DNA of 64,000 bases from NCBI GenBank assembly GCA_003116875.1, contig BCKT01000004.1, forward strand, positions 766,201-830,200, in the 5' to 3' direction. Below the pieces are notes generated by a model that saw only the letters and a list, made by a program, of their open reading frames with translations, did not search any database and was not told where the DNA came from. A program made the position numbers and the translations under genes. Source of the DNA: Takashimella koratensis (taxonomy: Eukaryota > Basidiomycota > Tremellomycetes > Trichosporonales > Tetragoniomycetaceae). Each line of letters begins with the position of its first letter. The stretch's first letter is position 1. Positions 33,167-43,748 of the stretch are shown in pieces.

Positions 33167-34022
33167 TGACACTTGCCCCCATCATCCCCGCCCCACGTTC
33201 ATCCTCCGTCCCATCTACCTCGTTGCTTGTCATCGAAGTCAGGATCGACACAGCGACGACTCCGACCCCGTCAACGAGGAGCGTCTGGTGGTTGACCTCG
33301 AAACCCAATTCACAACCTTCCCACCCCATCGCGATTGGAATTCCAACCAACTCGACGGTACCTACTAGTCGCCGATCCCGAGGAAAAATAAAAAGGTCGG
33401 CTACCATCTCCGCCCCACGACCTCGATAGCTGCTAGGTTGTGAGTTTCCGTCTACCCGGTTCTGTGTCCGCTTCAACCCAAACCACCCACTGGCCGAGGC
33501 AGCGTAGCCTCTAGCCCCTCTGCATAGGCCTCGGTCACCACCACGGACCACCAGTCTCATGACTCTCAGTCTGCGTGTCCTCTACACTCCTCCCACCTAT
33601 CCTCTCCTCCACCCTCCTAGCCCATCTCGCCCTGGCGTTTCGTCTCGTCTATCTCCTCTCCCAGACCCAAGCTCCACTGTACCGCAGCTGCGGCCACTGG
33701 CCTCGCCATCAGTGCACCCACCCTGTCTCGTCTCACCACGCATCAATTCCAAATACATAATTGCGTCACATCCCGGTCTTTGCTTTATTCAAGCTGACAT
33801 GTTCCTCCCGCCACCCCTTGTCCATCTCTACTCCGCCATCGTCCCACCAGCTTACCCTCTTCCTCGTCGACTTCGCTGACCCACGAACCACCGGCGGCAA
33901 CATCGTATCCGCCATACCCACCTCACTCCCCTTACTGGAACCAGTAAATATCCCCGCCAAGAAGCTTGGAAGACAAACACGATTCAAACCCTCTTGGCGA
34001 ACCCCCTACAACCAGATTGACC

Positions 34023-37000
34023 ATGCCGTCCATCTTTAGTCGACGACGAGCGTCAGAGGGCACGGTCGCGCCCAACAACGAGGGCGGACCACCCTTAACT
34101 CCAACCCAATCCAAGCTCAAGTCACTCTTCGTCCCAGACAGCGCCAAGATGAAGAAACGCCTCAGCTTGTCGTCCCCCTCGGCGCTGTTCAAGCACGAAG
34201 TAGACCACCAGGCAAGCAATGATATTCGCCGTCAAAGCGTCAGTACAGTCACCCCGTCCACCTCAAATTTCTCCAATGCGACAGCGGCTTCCTCACCACG
34301 GACAGCCAACGGGACACGGAATAGGTCCGGCAGCCAAGCAAACGGTTCGACTAGACCCATCTCCATCGCCCCACCTTTGCCTAGCATGGACGTTCTTGCC
34401 GGCGTCACGGGTGGTCAGTCCGCGCTCGCAGGTAGCTCGACCTCCCCTCTCTCCAGCAACGGCGTACCCTGGCGTCCTTCGTACCCTCTCGTCGCATCCA
34501 ACAGCGACTACGCCGATATTGCCCCCGACGGGTTCCGACAGGCCAACCCTGACAAACCCGCCAGGTCGATGCCAGCCGATGAGAACACGCAGCGGAGATC
34601 AACCGAGTTCCCAACCACTCCAGGTCCTAATGAGCTCATGAGCTACCCAGCACTCGTACCGTCCAAACCACCCTCCGCACGACCATCACCGAGCCAGACG
34701 CCGCCACCCCCGTTCCGGGCGATCGAAGCGCCACTCACACCCCCACCGACAGCTACAGTGACGACGAAGCCACTCCCAATGGACGTCTCGCCAGCTACCA
34801 CTCAGCCGAGCACACCAGCTGTCGACGTCCCATCGGTCGCTGCTGCTGCTGCTGCAACCCGCGATATTCCGGCTCCAGCCCCTGCCGCTCCCTCTGAACC
34901 GTCCACCAGTGCGGTGCCCGACGCAGCTATCGCCGCACCCGCGCCCACCAAACGAGAGCGAAGACCGACGCTCACGTTGTCGATCTCAGGCTTATCCGAC
35001 TCCTCAGCAACGGCTATCCAGCCCGTCGCGGCTCCTGCCACTGATCTCGCCCCTGTAGCAGCACCTTCCACTCCACCGACAGCCACATCTACTCTTACCT
35101 CGGCTGTCGAAACCTCACCAGAGCGACCGATGATGGGCAGCCGGAAAACATCCATGGTCATCATGAGTCCACCCATGCCTCGACCCATCGCCAACTTGCC
35201 TACCCTGACACCGACGGGCGCAATGACGCCTAGCTGGGGTCTGCTCGCACGGGAAGGTGGACCCAAGACACCTGGTTTTGGACCAATGTCACCTCGAACC
35301 CCAGGAGCGTCAGCGACTCCTGGAGCCTCGGGAGGGTTCCCGTTCTTCGCGCCCTCGACGAAGAAGAAGACGACGCTCACCGAGGCGGAACTCCGTAAAG
35401 TCGCCAAGACCATGGTATGTTGTGAAGAGGTGAAGAAGGGTGAATGTGAACTAATGACCTGTACCAGCCGGGACTCACGAGGGAACCGTCGCAGCAGTTC
35501 TTGGAAGACGACGGCGGAGACGCAGGAGACGACGATGAGGAGTCGGATACCGAGGTCGATAGCCCCTTGCGCCCAGAGGACGATAATGGGGAGGAAGGGA
35601 GTGAGAGGCGCGGGTCCGGCAGCATGCTACGAGGAATTGTTAGGCCGCGGGGCGCAGTTGTTCCCCGAGCCACTATGGACGTGGTGCATGAAGAGGGTGA
35701 GTCGGTTTACCCAAACCTGAATCAGTCGCGGTACTGACGCAACGCAGAGCCAGCAGCGAACACCATCGCGGATCGACGACACATCTCCCCGCCTAGGCTA
35801 CTCGACCTGCGCGACGGCGTTCGAACAATGGTCATGGGTTCTGCATCGCAAAAGTCTGTTTGGAACTTGCCGACCCCTACGCAGCGGCCAGCCCACGCGG
35901 AGCAAGGGTCATGGATGCAGTTTGGCAGCGAAACGCCTCGAGCGACGCCATTAATGACCCCGGGAGTCGCGACGCCTGGTGTACCCAAGACACCTGCAGT
36001 CGTTCAGACACCCGGTCATCGCGCGTCAAGCGAGTACTTTATCGGCTCGTCCTCGGCGCCCGGGGTCGTACCGGGGACCCCTGGGATCCCGCCAGTCCAA
36101 GCCGCGGCTCCAAGGATCTCGGCTGAAGTTGGAACGGGTGCGGCCGATGTAGATGCCGACGACGATAGTGGTGATGAGAGTGCGGATGGGACAGAGAGCC
36201 CGAGCATTCAGGACCACACGGCGCCGACAACCCTGGAGCCGAGTCCCGTCATTGTCCAAGCTGCTGAACAAGCATCCCCCATCACTGCGTTGTCTGTCGC
36301 TTCCCCGACTCGGCCCGCACTCTACTCGCAGGTCTCGGTGTCAATGATCAACCTCCCGACGAGTCGCCGAGGGTCCACAGAGGACGACTCGGCCCCTGTC
36401 ACCTCTAGCGCACTCCCGCAGTCGCCCGGAGTCAACGTTGTCAGCCCGATCCGATTTGAACGCCGGATGCCGAGACTCGACACGATTCCGTCCGCCGAGT
36501 CGATCCAGCCTGCAGGTACGACTCCGGGTGTAGGCACCAGTGCCGCAGCTAGCTCTCCAATCGCCGCCACGGGCCCGAAAACACCAGCAGCTCTCGTTTC
36601 CCCGACTCACGACGCTTGGATGCACCCGCCCCCAACGCCGTCGGTCGCCAATGGTCCTGCAGGCGGGTTCTTTGCGGGTCTTCAGATCAAGCGAAGGAGG
36701 TCGGCAGACGATATCAATGCCCTCCCACCGAGGTACGAGCCGCCTCACCCGGGTGTCAATATCCCACGACCGCGAGAGGAGGAAGGCAGGGAGAAGTTAC
36801 CCGGTTATTCGTGTGGTGTAAGTTGTGCCTCGCCTTTTGGTTTGGTCGCTTGGAAGCGATGAGAAAAGCTGACGTTCTCCAGGTCCACATCGAAGGATGG
36901 CTCTACCGAAAGCTCGAGTTCATCCAGCCCCAGAACCCAAGCAAACAGCGAAGTTGGAAACGCTTCTACTGTATCCTCCATGGCACTCAATTTGTCGTCT

Positions 37001-38216
37001 ACAAATTCGATCCGCACAAGTCGCCACTTATTGTCGGACGAGGGCAGCCGAAGATCTTTGACATCACGGAACGCGAAGCGGAGAGATACGAGCATGTTTA
37101 CCTCCCTGGTCAGATTGGTGGTCGTCTGCCCCCTCCGGCTCCATCGGCGGGTGCCGCAAGCGGCCGCCGTGCGTCTGCTCCGGTCGCAACGGGTGGATCT
37201 ATCCAGCCAGGTCCGAGGGGCAGGTCCAACTCGGCGACCGACACAGTTTCCGGCGGTCGAGTATCGGGGGCATCGTCTCGCCGCAGCTCGTTGTCCAACG
37301 TCGTCTCGTCCAGCTCCAGCCCCAACACTTCGACTGCCGCCTCACCGTCAGCTTCATCGATGATGGCCGGCTCGTCCTCATCCTCCACAGCAACAACAAC
37401 CATGCCTTCTCCCATCCCAATCTCATCCGACAAAGAACGCAACCTCTTCCCTTCCAATTCGTCATTCCCATCAAGAGACTCCGGGTCATACGTCACCAGC
37501 CCGACAGCACGTCGCGCCTCCGTATCCTCAGTCAACAGCACCAACACAGCAGGACCACTATCGTCTCATCTCCCCTTCGCACATAATCAACTCATCGATC
37601 AGGTTTCACTTCAACAAGCTGAATCAGGACTAGCAGTGGATTATAAGAAAAGGAAAAATGTTTTGAGAGTTCGGGCAAAAGGTTATCAGTTCTTGTTACA
37701 GGCCGATGCGTTTAGCGAGACTATCTGTTGGATCGAGGTGAGTCATGTGATTCTGACGAAAATGGGGGAAGAAGGCGTTGCTGTGTGTACGTTTACTAAC
37801 GAAACCTCTTTCAGGCCTTCCAAGCGGCGACCAACATCTCCCTCGATCTGGACGACCGTCCGATGCCCAAGGTCCAGCAGCTGCCTCGCCGCCGACGCAG
37901 GCGGCCTGCAACAGGAGGCGCTGCTGCTGCTGCTGGTGCGCCTAGTGCGACTGCTGCTGGTGGAAGTGGAAGTGGTGCTGGTACTGGTGGCAGTGCTGCC
38001 GGAGGGAGTACTGCGACTGGCGCCGGTGGTGGTGGTGGTAGTGGTGGTGGCGCCTCTGTTGCGTCCACTAACGGTCCCTCAGGGAATCCGGCGGCGGCTG
38101 CGAGTGCCGCTGTCGCGCGCAATGAAGACACGCCCGAGGGCAACGTCCGTGCGATCGAGGAGATGGATAGGATGTTGGCAGAAGATCAGGCAGAGGAGCG
38201 GCAGACGGTTGCGTAA
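34023..38216 (+). CDS. Large disordered protein with a split pleckstrin-homology domain
   Basis: Five exons: 34023-35414, 35468-35696, 35748-36817, 36883-37737 and 37815-38216; 3948 nt, 1315 residues. The first 890 residues are Ser/Pro/Thr/Ala-rich with no motif I recognise, apart from an acidic patch near residue 485 (EDDGGDAGDDDEESD). A PH domain starts at about 898: HIEGWLYRKLEF, SWKRFYCILHGTQFVVYKFD, and, after an insert of about 150 disordered residues, YKKRKNVLRVRAKGYQFLLQ and TICWIEAFQAATNISLDLDD, where the Trp marks the C-terminal PH helix. PH domains bind phosphoinositides or proteins, so membrane recruitment is likely, but the exact role is unknown. A basic run (PRRRRRR) and a Gly/Ala tail with an acidic end follow. 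The start is the first in-frame ATG; a long leader precedes it. Confidence 0.83.
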
Positions 38217-38676
38217 GTGGGTTGGAAGGGGTGAGAGTGGAGAATAGGGGAAGAAAGCGGGTTGGATCGAGAGAACGAGGCGGAAATGATGAGGTGAAAG
38301 ATGTGGAAGCAAGGAGAGATGAAGAGGTGGAGTAGTTGGGATGTGGAGATGTGTAATTGTCGTCAGTCATGTTGGATTTGCTTTTGTCACTGTTTATCGA
38401 GTCTAGTGGTTGCCTTTCTCTGTCTGTCTTGCATTGTGGGTCGTGTCTATCCAAATCTCGTAGCAATAGGTTGAAACAACGTCGTGGTCATGGACAATAC
38501 AGTAGCTACGTAATGCACACGCATTGGTCATAAGTATGGATTTGGTGAAAGGCGGCCAGGATGTACGACGGATAGGGAGGGCTAGTGTCATATGTCGAAT
38601 CGTTCTGTTTCGAAAAGATCTGGCCCCTTCCTCGCCGTCCTCCCTACCACCTCCTTGGGTCTCCCCTCCCCCTCTC
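38217..38676. other. Convergent 3' intergenic region
   Basis: About 460 bases between the stops of the PH-domain gene and the small membrane protein gene. I see nothing beyond expected 3' UTRs. Confidence 0.4.
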
Positions 38677-39541
38677 TTAAAGATGTTTGTACCTGGCATC
38701 CTTGTTCTTCTTTTTCCCCCACTGAATCTTCTCATTCCCAAACATGATAACCCACCAACCCCAGAGAGCTACGACCCCGTTCCCCAGTCCTACTACACCT
38801 GCCAACCCTCCACCGGCGTTCCATCCGACCAGCGCGACGACGCTACACAGCCCTGTGAGTACCGCCGTTGCGGGTCCTCGGCCACCCGGAGGGGGAGTAT
38901 AGGATGGGACGACGACGAAGAGCGTGATCAAGGAGACGGCAATAAGGCCGATACCGAGGAGACGAACGAGTAGGGATTCGAGAGAGGTAAGGGAATCGGT
39001 GTGGGAGCGGTCGTAGGATGAGGATGAAGGGGAGGTGGTGGCGGAGGAGAAGGAGGAAGAGAGAGAGGAGGTGGAGGTGGACGGTTGGGTGAGGAAGACG
39101 AGCAGGCGAGGGAAGAGGAGAAGCGGGAGGGAGAGGAAGGCGAACCTGTAGATGGTCAAGGATAAGATGTCAGCTCCACTGAGTCCAATTTGCGTGATGC
39201 ACCTCACTCGAGGACAGACTCAGAGGTGGGCGACTACCGAGACCACCGGAGACCATCACTTTTCCTGATCACCAGGGCAATCTTCGGGGCTCTTCATACC
39301 GCTCACCCTACGACCACACCAAGACACCAGAATCTGAACAGTCCTGAACTTACCAACCCGCGATACCCAGTCCGAAAATCGAGGTAGCATCCAACCCGCC
39401 TTCCTGGGAATACACGGCAGCCTTGGCAGCTTCTTCAGCAGCTCGGAACCCGCGGCCGAGGGTACCTGGGGCCGAGTCGGGGTGGCGTGGAGGTGGAGGC
39501 GGGGCGGATGCGCCCAGCGGTTTGAGCTCGATATCGGGCAT
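38677..39541 (-). CDS. Small multi-pass membrane protein, unrecognised family
   Basis: Two exons on the minus strand, 39541-39354 and 39145-38677, totalling 657 nt and 218 residues, with a 208-nt intron. The N-terminus (MPDIELKPLGASAPPPPPRH) is hydrophilic and proline-rich and precedes about four hydrophobic segments: FAFLSLPLLLFPRLLVFL, LLGIGLIAVSLITLFVVV, AVLTGLCSVVALVGW and VVGLGNGVVALWGWWVIMF. A Ser-rich loop separates the first two. The end is lysine-rich (GKKKNKDARYKHL), with a basic KKK cluster on what may be the cytosolic side. I do not recognise the family; the size and topology suit an ER or other endomembrane protein. It converges on the PH-domain gene. Confidence 0.75.
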
Positions 39542-40609
39542 GTTTGGGTAGAGAGAGCGGGGTTGCGATGAAGAATGAGATAAGGAGAGGGTACTGGTGG
39601 CGATGAGAGGAGAGGAGAGGAGAGATACGAGATGAGGAGACGTGGAAGGGAACACGACGAGGCGGTGAGGATCGACATTAGCCGAGGACGCAACGACCCA
39701 GTCCATGTAAATACCTCCTTGCCCACATCCACCCTCTCTACCCACACGATCCGAGTCAATTCACATTTTGCAAAATCCACTCCCATCCATCGTCCACTCT
39801 TTACCCGCTACCCACCCTCCTACTCCCTACTCGCCCGCTCACGACGCGGCGACCCTCCCGAGCGCCTCTTTCCCGACCCGACTCTCTCTGTCCGTTATCC
39901 CTGTGCGCCCGAGCTGGGGGTAAAAGCCAATTGAGGCAGTGCTCGGCCGTGCGGTCTCTCGTCTCACCGATACCCCGGTCCATCCTTTCGTCGGCTCCTA
40001 CGGGCCAAAGGAGTGACACACCGCGTCCGCGAGGCAACAGTAAGCGCTTGCAAACAGGCCGAGTGTGAAAAGGGCTCCTCTTTTCTTTCAACCTCTCTCT
40101 TTCGCTCTTCATCTCTCTCGCTCTCGGCTTGGGCTGTCCGATATCTGTGCGGTTTTGGAGTCATCTCGAGCTCTCTCAAGATCGAGGATTGGTCATTTCC
40201 CAATACCCTTCCCACATTCCCCCAATCGCTGTTTCAACACCTCCTTCAGCCCAAAGCAGGCGATTCGGAATAGTTCAAGTCGAGCGATCACGCAAACTAG
40301 GATAGGTGAGTGGGCGTGTGTGTTGGGTGAGAGGCCAGAGGTGAGGGGTGGGGGGATGGGGCGGAGTGTAGAGCTGTGCGGAGTGTTGATGTTGGTTGGT
40401 TGGGAGGTGTTGATGATGTGATTCGGCCTTCGTGTTGCGAGAGGCTGTGTGGTGGCGAGTGCACGTTGATTGAGACCAAGCTGACTACTTGTTGGCTCAG
40501 TCTCATATCTCCCACTTCAAGTCCTTCAACTACTCTCACCACTGGCGGATATTCCATTGCAACATCTTACTATCTACTCTTCACTCACCAGCTCTACTCA
40601 TCTACCACC
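39542..40609. promoter_or_regulatory. Divergent promoter region between the membrane protein and DUG3 genes
   Basis: About 1.07 kb between the start codons at 39541 (-) and 40610 (+). It is purine- or pyrimidine-biased in patches, with pyrimidine-rich sequence just before the DUG3 start (ACTCATCTACCACCATG). I see no coding exon. Confidence 0.4.
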
Positions 40610-42934
40610 ATGTGTCGCTTCGTAAGTTCAGATGCCCGGACGTCGCCTTCCATCCTCCTCCTACTTCTCCCTCTACCCTTGCCGTGCTGACCAACCGCGA
40701 CAGATCGTGTACAAGAGCGAAGAGCCGATTCGGCTCTCTCACCTCGTCACCAAACCTCGACACAGTATCATCAACCAGGCTTTCGAGTCGAAACTTCGTT
40801 TCCCAAGTTCCCGACCGATGAACGTGAGTCGTATCCCAAGTCTAGTCTTCACCACACTTCTACTCCCGAATCCCCCCCTCAACCTTTCTGAAACCATTAC
40901 TTATCTTCAATCCCTATCTAGGCGGACGGATTCGGGATCGGATGGTACGACCCGCCCACGAACCAGTCGACGGGCGCGCTCGAGCCACACCAGACCGCGG
41001 ACGTTCGCCGTTCTCCAGCACCTCACCACGCCGGTCCGGGCGTCGTCGTTGCCGCCGAGTCGGGATCGCCGCGGTCCGGCCCACCACTGTCTCCTTGTCC
41101 TCGTGCCATCTCGCCCATCAGTGTGGGGAGCGCGGGACCCAGCCGACCGACAAGCGCAGCGGCAAAGCGCAACGAGGCTGTCGACCCGCTGGTCAAGCTC
41201 CCGAATGGGGACGCAGGGCGGGTCCCGGCAGCAGGAGCCAGTGGAGAGAGGGTGCTAGGCGAGGAAGGAGGGGCCAACGATGCCGACGAGGACGCAGAGA
41301 GAAGGGCAAAGGCGGCAGAGTTGGCACAGACGAGGCAGCTCGAAAGAGAGCTTGAACTTGAGAAACCATGCGTGTTCAAGTCAATCTCACCGGTAGGTCT
41401 GAATTTGAGTAGTGACTCGACGTTGTTACTAGACTAGGTGGTCCCGACTAACGCTCATCCCTTGCAGGCATGGTCAAATCCGAATCTGATCAATCTGGCC
41501 GAGAAGATCCGAAGCCCGCTCGTGTTGTGAGTGATATTGCCAGATATATTGCCACCCCGAGGCATGCTAGATTCTTACACATACATACACAGCGCTCATG
41601 TTCGAGCCACGACGATGGGCGGTGCACGTAAGTCTATTTAGCTGTATGCCACCAACGCCAAGCTGACAGACTTCAGCGAGTGAGGAGAACTGTCACCCCT
41701 GGCACAAGGGTCGTCTCATGGTGAGTAGGGCCTAATCGAATTCTTGTGTCTGGATGCAAACCCACCCTCACTTGTGGTTTCGGACAAAGCTGACCATTCA
41801 CAGTGGATGCACAATGGCGAGGTCGGTCATCTCTCACTTCTACCCGACCCAAACGGACATGTAGGCTGTATTGACACTTTGCTCAGATCACGGGCTTCTC
41901 CAAGATCAAACGTGCACTGCAAGCATTACTTCCAGAAGAACTTTTCCTTTTCCCTCAGGGATATACGGACGCGGAATGGTCGTTTGCATTGTTCCTCTCC
42001 ATGGTGATTATCTCATTCTTGTGAGGGTCTTGCAAAGCTGACTAACTGGTACTTGGTACAGCTGAAAGATCACAACGCTCGATCGTTCACGCACATTGAA
42101 TTGAAGGATGCGATGATGGCTACGATTCAGTGCATCAACGCTCTCTGCAAAGAGGCGGGGGTGGTGAGTTTACCGGTGTTCTCGGACCGCATTACTACTT
42201 ATCCAACAGAAATACTGACAAACATCTCCTCGTTCTTGGTGATCAACTTTGTTTTCCTCTACCACTCCAAACTCCGCGCTGTATGCCCAGACCGGACCCA
42301 GCCTGCTCAACTTTGTCGTCTCCGACGGCCAAAGCGTCGTTGCTACCCGATACATCTCATCCCGAACCCAAGAAGCCGCATCTCTCTTCTTCTCCTCGGG
42401 AACCTCATTCGATGAATACACCGATGGAGGAGCGTACCGAATGACCAAGAGTGAGAAGAGGGAGAGGTTGATCTTGATTGCTTCGGAACCTTTGACGTTT
42501 GAGAGGTCGGATTGGATGGAAGTCAAGACGAATTACATGTTGGTGATTACCCCCAAGGTGAGTCAGGGATTGGGTAATTCGGTAGCGGTAACGTTTATCG
42601 AGGAGGTGCAAGGGGTAGAGTTTTTGAACTGACATCACTGTGACCTTTTACTTGTGCTTGAATTAGATGAACCTGTTGCAAATACCGATCAAGGACGAAT
42701 TTTGGGTCCCACCTCAAGACCCAGCGAGCGCTATGCGATCTGCCGATTTCGCTATCCAAATGGGTTTCGGTAAGTCTCGCTGGGTATTGCTTTTCTATCG
42801 CGCGTGTAACCTCCATCCAGATCCTTTTCTTCATACTTTTGGCGTGACTGATAAAACGTTTGACACACGATTTGTTGACCTGTTTTGGATCAGGTCATGG
42901 CTTTGCGTACCGCGACGAGGCGATCACCGCGTGA
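40610..42934 (+). CDS. DUG3: DUG3-type glutamine amidotransferase (class II)
   Basis: Twelve exons: 40610-40621, 40704-40823, 40922-41392, 41468-41526, 41591-41625, 41677-41720, 41804-41821, 41887-42003, 42062-42163, 42291-42557, 42667-42769 and 42894-42934; 1389 nt, 462 residues. The protein begins MCRF, so Cys2 becomes the N-terminal nucleophile after Met removal, as in class II GATases. Family words: PRHSIINQAFESKLRF, ADGFGIGWYD, AHVRATTMG, SEENCHPW, WMHNGEITGFSKIKRAL, GYTDAEWSFALFLS and YISSRTQEAASLFFSSG. In yeast, Dug3 works with Dug1/Dug2 to degrade glutathione in the cytosol, Dug2-Dug3 removing the gamma-glutamyl group. A disordered insert of about 120 residues (exon 3) separates the GWY motif from the next core block, which is unusual. 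Exons 1 and 7 are 12 and 18 nt. Confidence 0.92.
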
Positions 42935-43748
42935 TTTACGAAAGAAAATCAGATAGCGAAAGTTTGCCTTCTTTTTTTTGCGCCAAGGAGAGGGCTCCAA
43001 GGAGAGAGAGAGAGAGAGAACAAGGACGACTCTGTCATTTCTCTTAGGAGACATCTCGTCACTTCGTGTCCCTTCACAGGACTCATCTGCACATTGTGAT
43101 CTTCTGATCCTTACCATCTCTCATATATCCACAATCTCTTGATCTCATGTCCACTTTTGACTGACCATACACTTCATATCAATTGTACGATAAATCATCC
43201 TCACCATTATCCATTCCAAGCTCGTTTGTCATTTTGTTATCGAACCCTTTACCCATTTTTCTCGGTACAGCAGAATGAATGACCTTGGACGCAAGTATGG
43301 ACGACTATGCATCGTTTTCTTAAAATACCACCGTCTACATCCACTTTCGTTATACCCAATCTTGACCCAACTCATAAAATGTACTAGAAAAGCCAATCAA
43401 TCATCAATCTAGCGAATCCAGGTTGCTAGATCACACGCCGATCGGACTAGAACCTGACAAAGACTAGATAAACTATAGGACAAAGAACGTGGTCAAATTG
43501 TGTGTGTGTATATATTGATTGACCAAGACGACAAAAAAGATCGTTACGTTTCATCTGGGATACCACTATCGATCAATCGAATCAGACAAAACGGAAGAAC
43601 AAAGCAAAGAGTCTGAAGCAGAGTCAAGATGTATAAAAAAGTTTCCTCCATGGTGTCAAACTAGCCAGCCAGTTTGACCTAACCCTATTCCCTCGCTCTC
43701 TCCCTCACTGTCTTTCATACCTCTCTTCACCCATCTTCCACGCGTGAA
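42935..43748. other. Convergent 3' intergenic region
   Basis: About 810 bases between the DUG3 stop and the stop of the large minus-strand gene. It is AT-richer than its surroundings (for example 43150-43640), as expected for two 3' UTRs, and carries a short GA run at about 43003-43019. No gene is seen. Confidence 0.4.

Larger units (their letters stand above)
31116..34022. other. Long gene-poor gap upstream of the PH-domain gene
   Basis: About 2.9 kb without a gene I can support well. It holds two protein-like fragments: a minus-strand stretch at 31955-32035 and a plus-strand stretch near 32355-32480 (reading LARAMYLCPAQFAQEC and then ATLFDWWSDTLARSM). It also carries a CCCT microsatellite at 33134-33166 and pyrimidine-rich sequence from about 33000 that probably forms the promoter and leader of the PH-domain gene. 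Confidence 0.35.

Noticed and set aside
34802..35413. A 203-codon minus-strand frame opposite the PH-domain gene
   Set aside because: Val/Gly/Ala-rich complement of an Ala/Pro/Thr-rich coding exon; no independent support.
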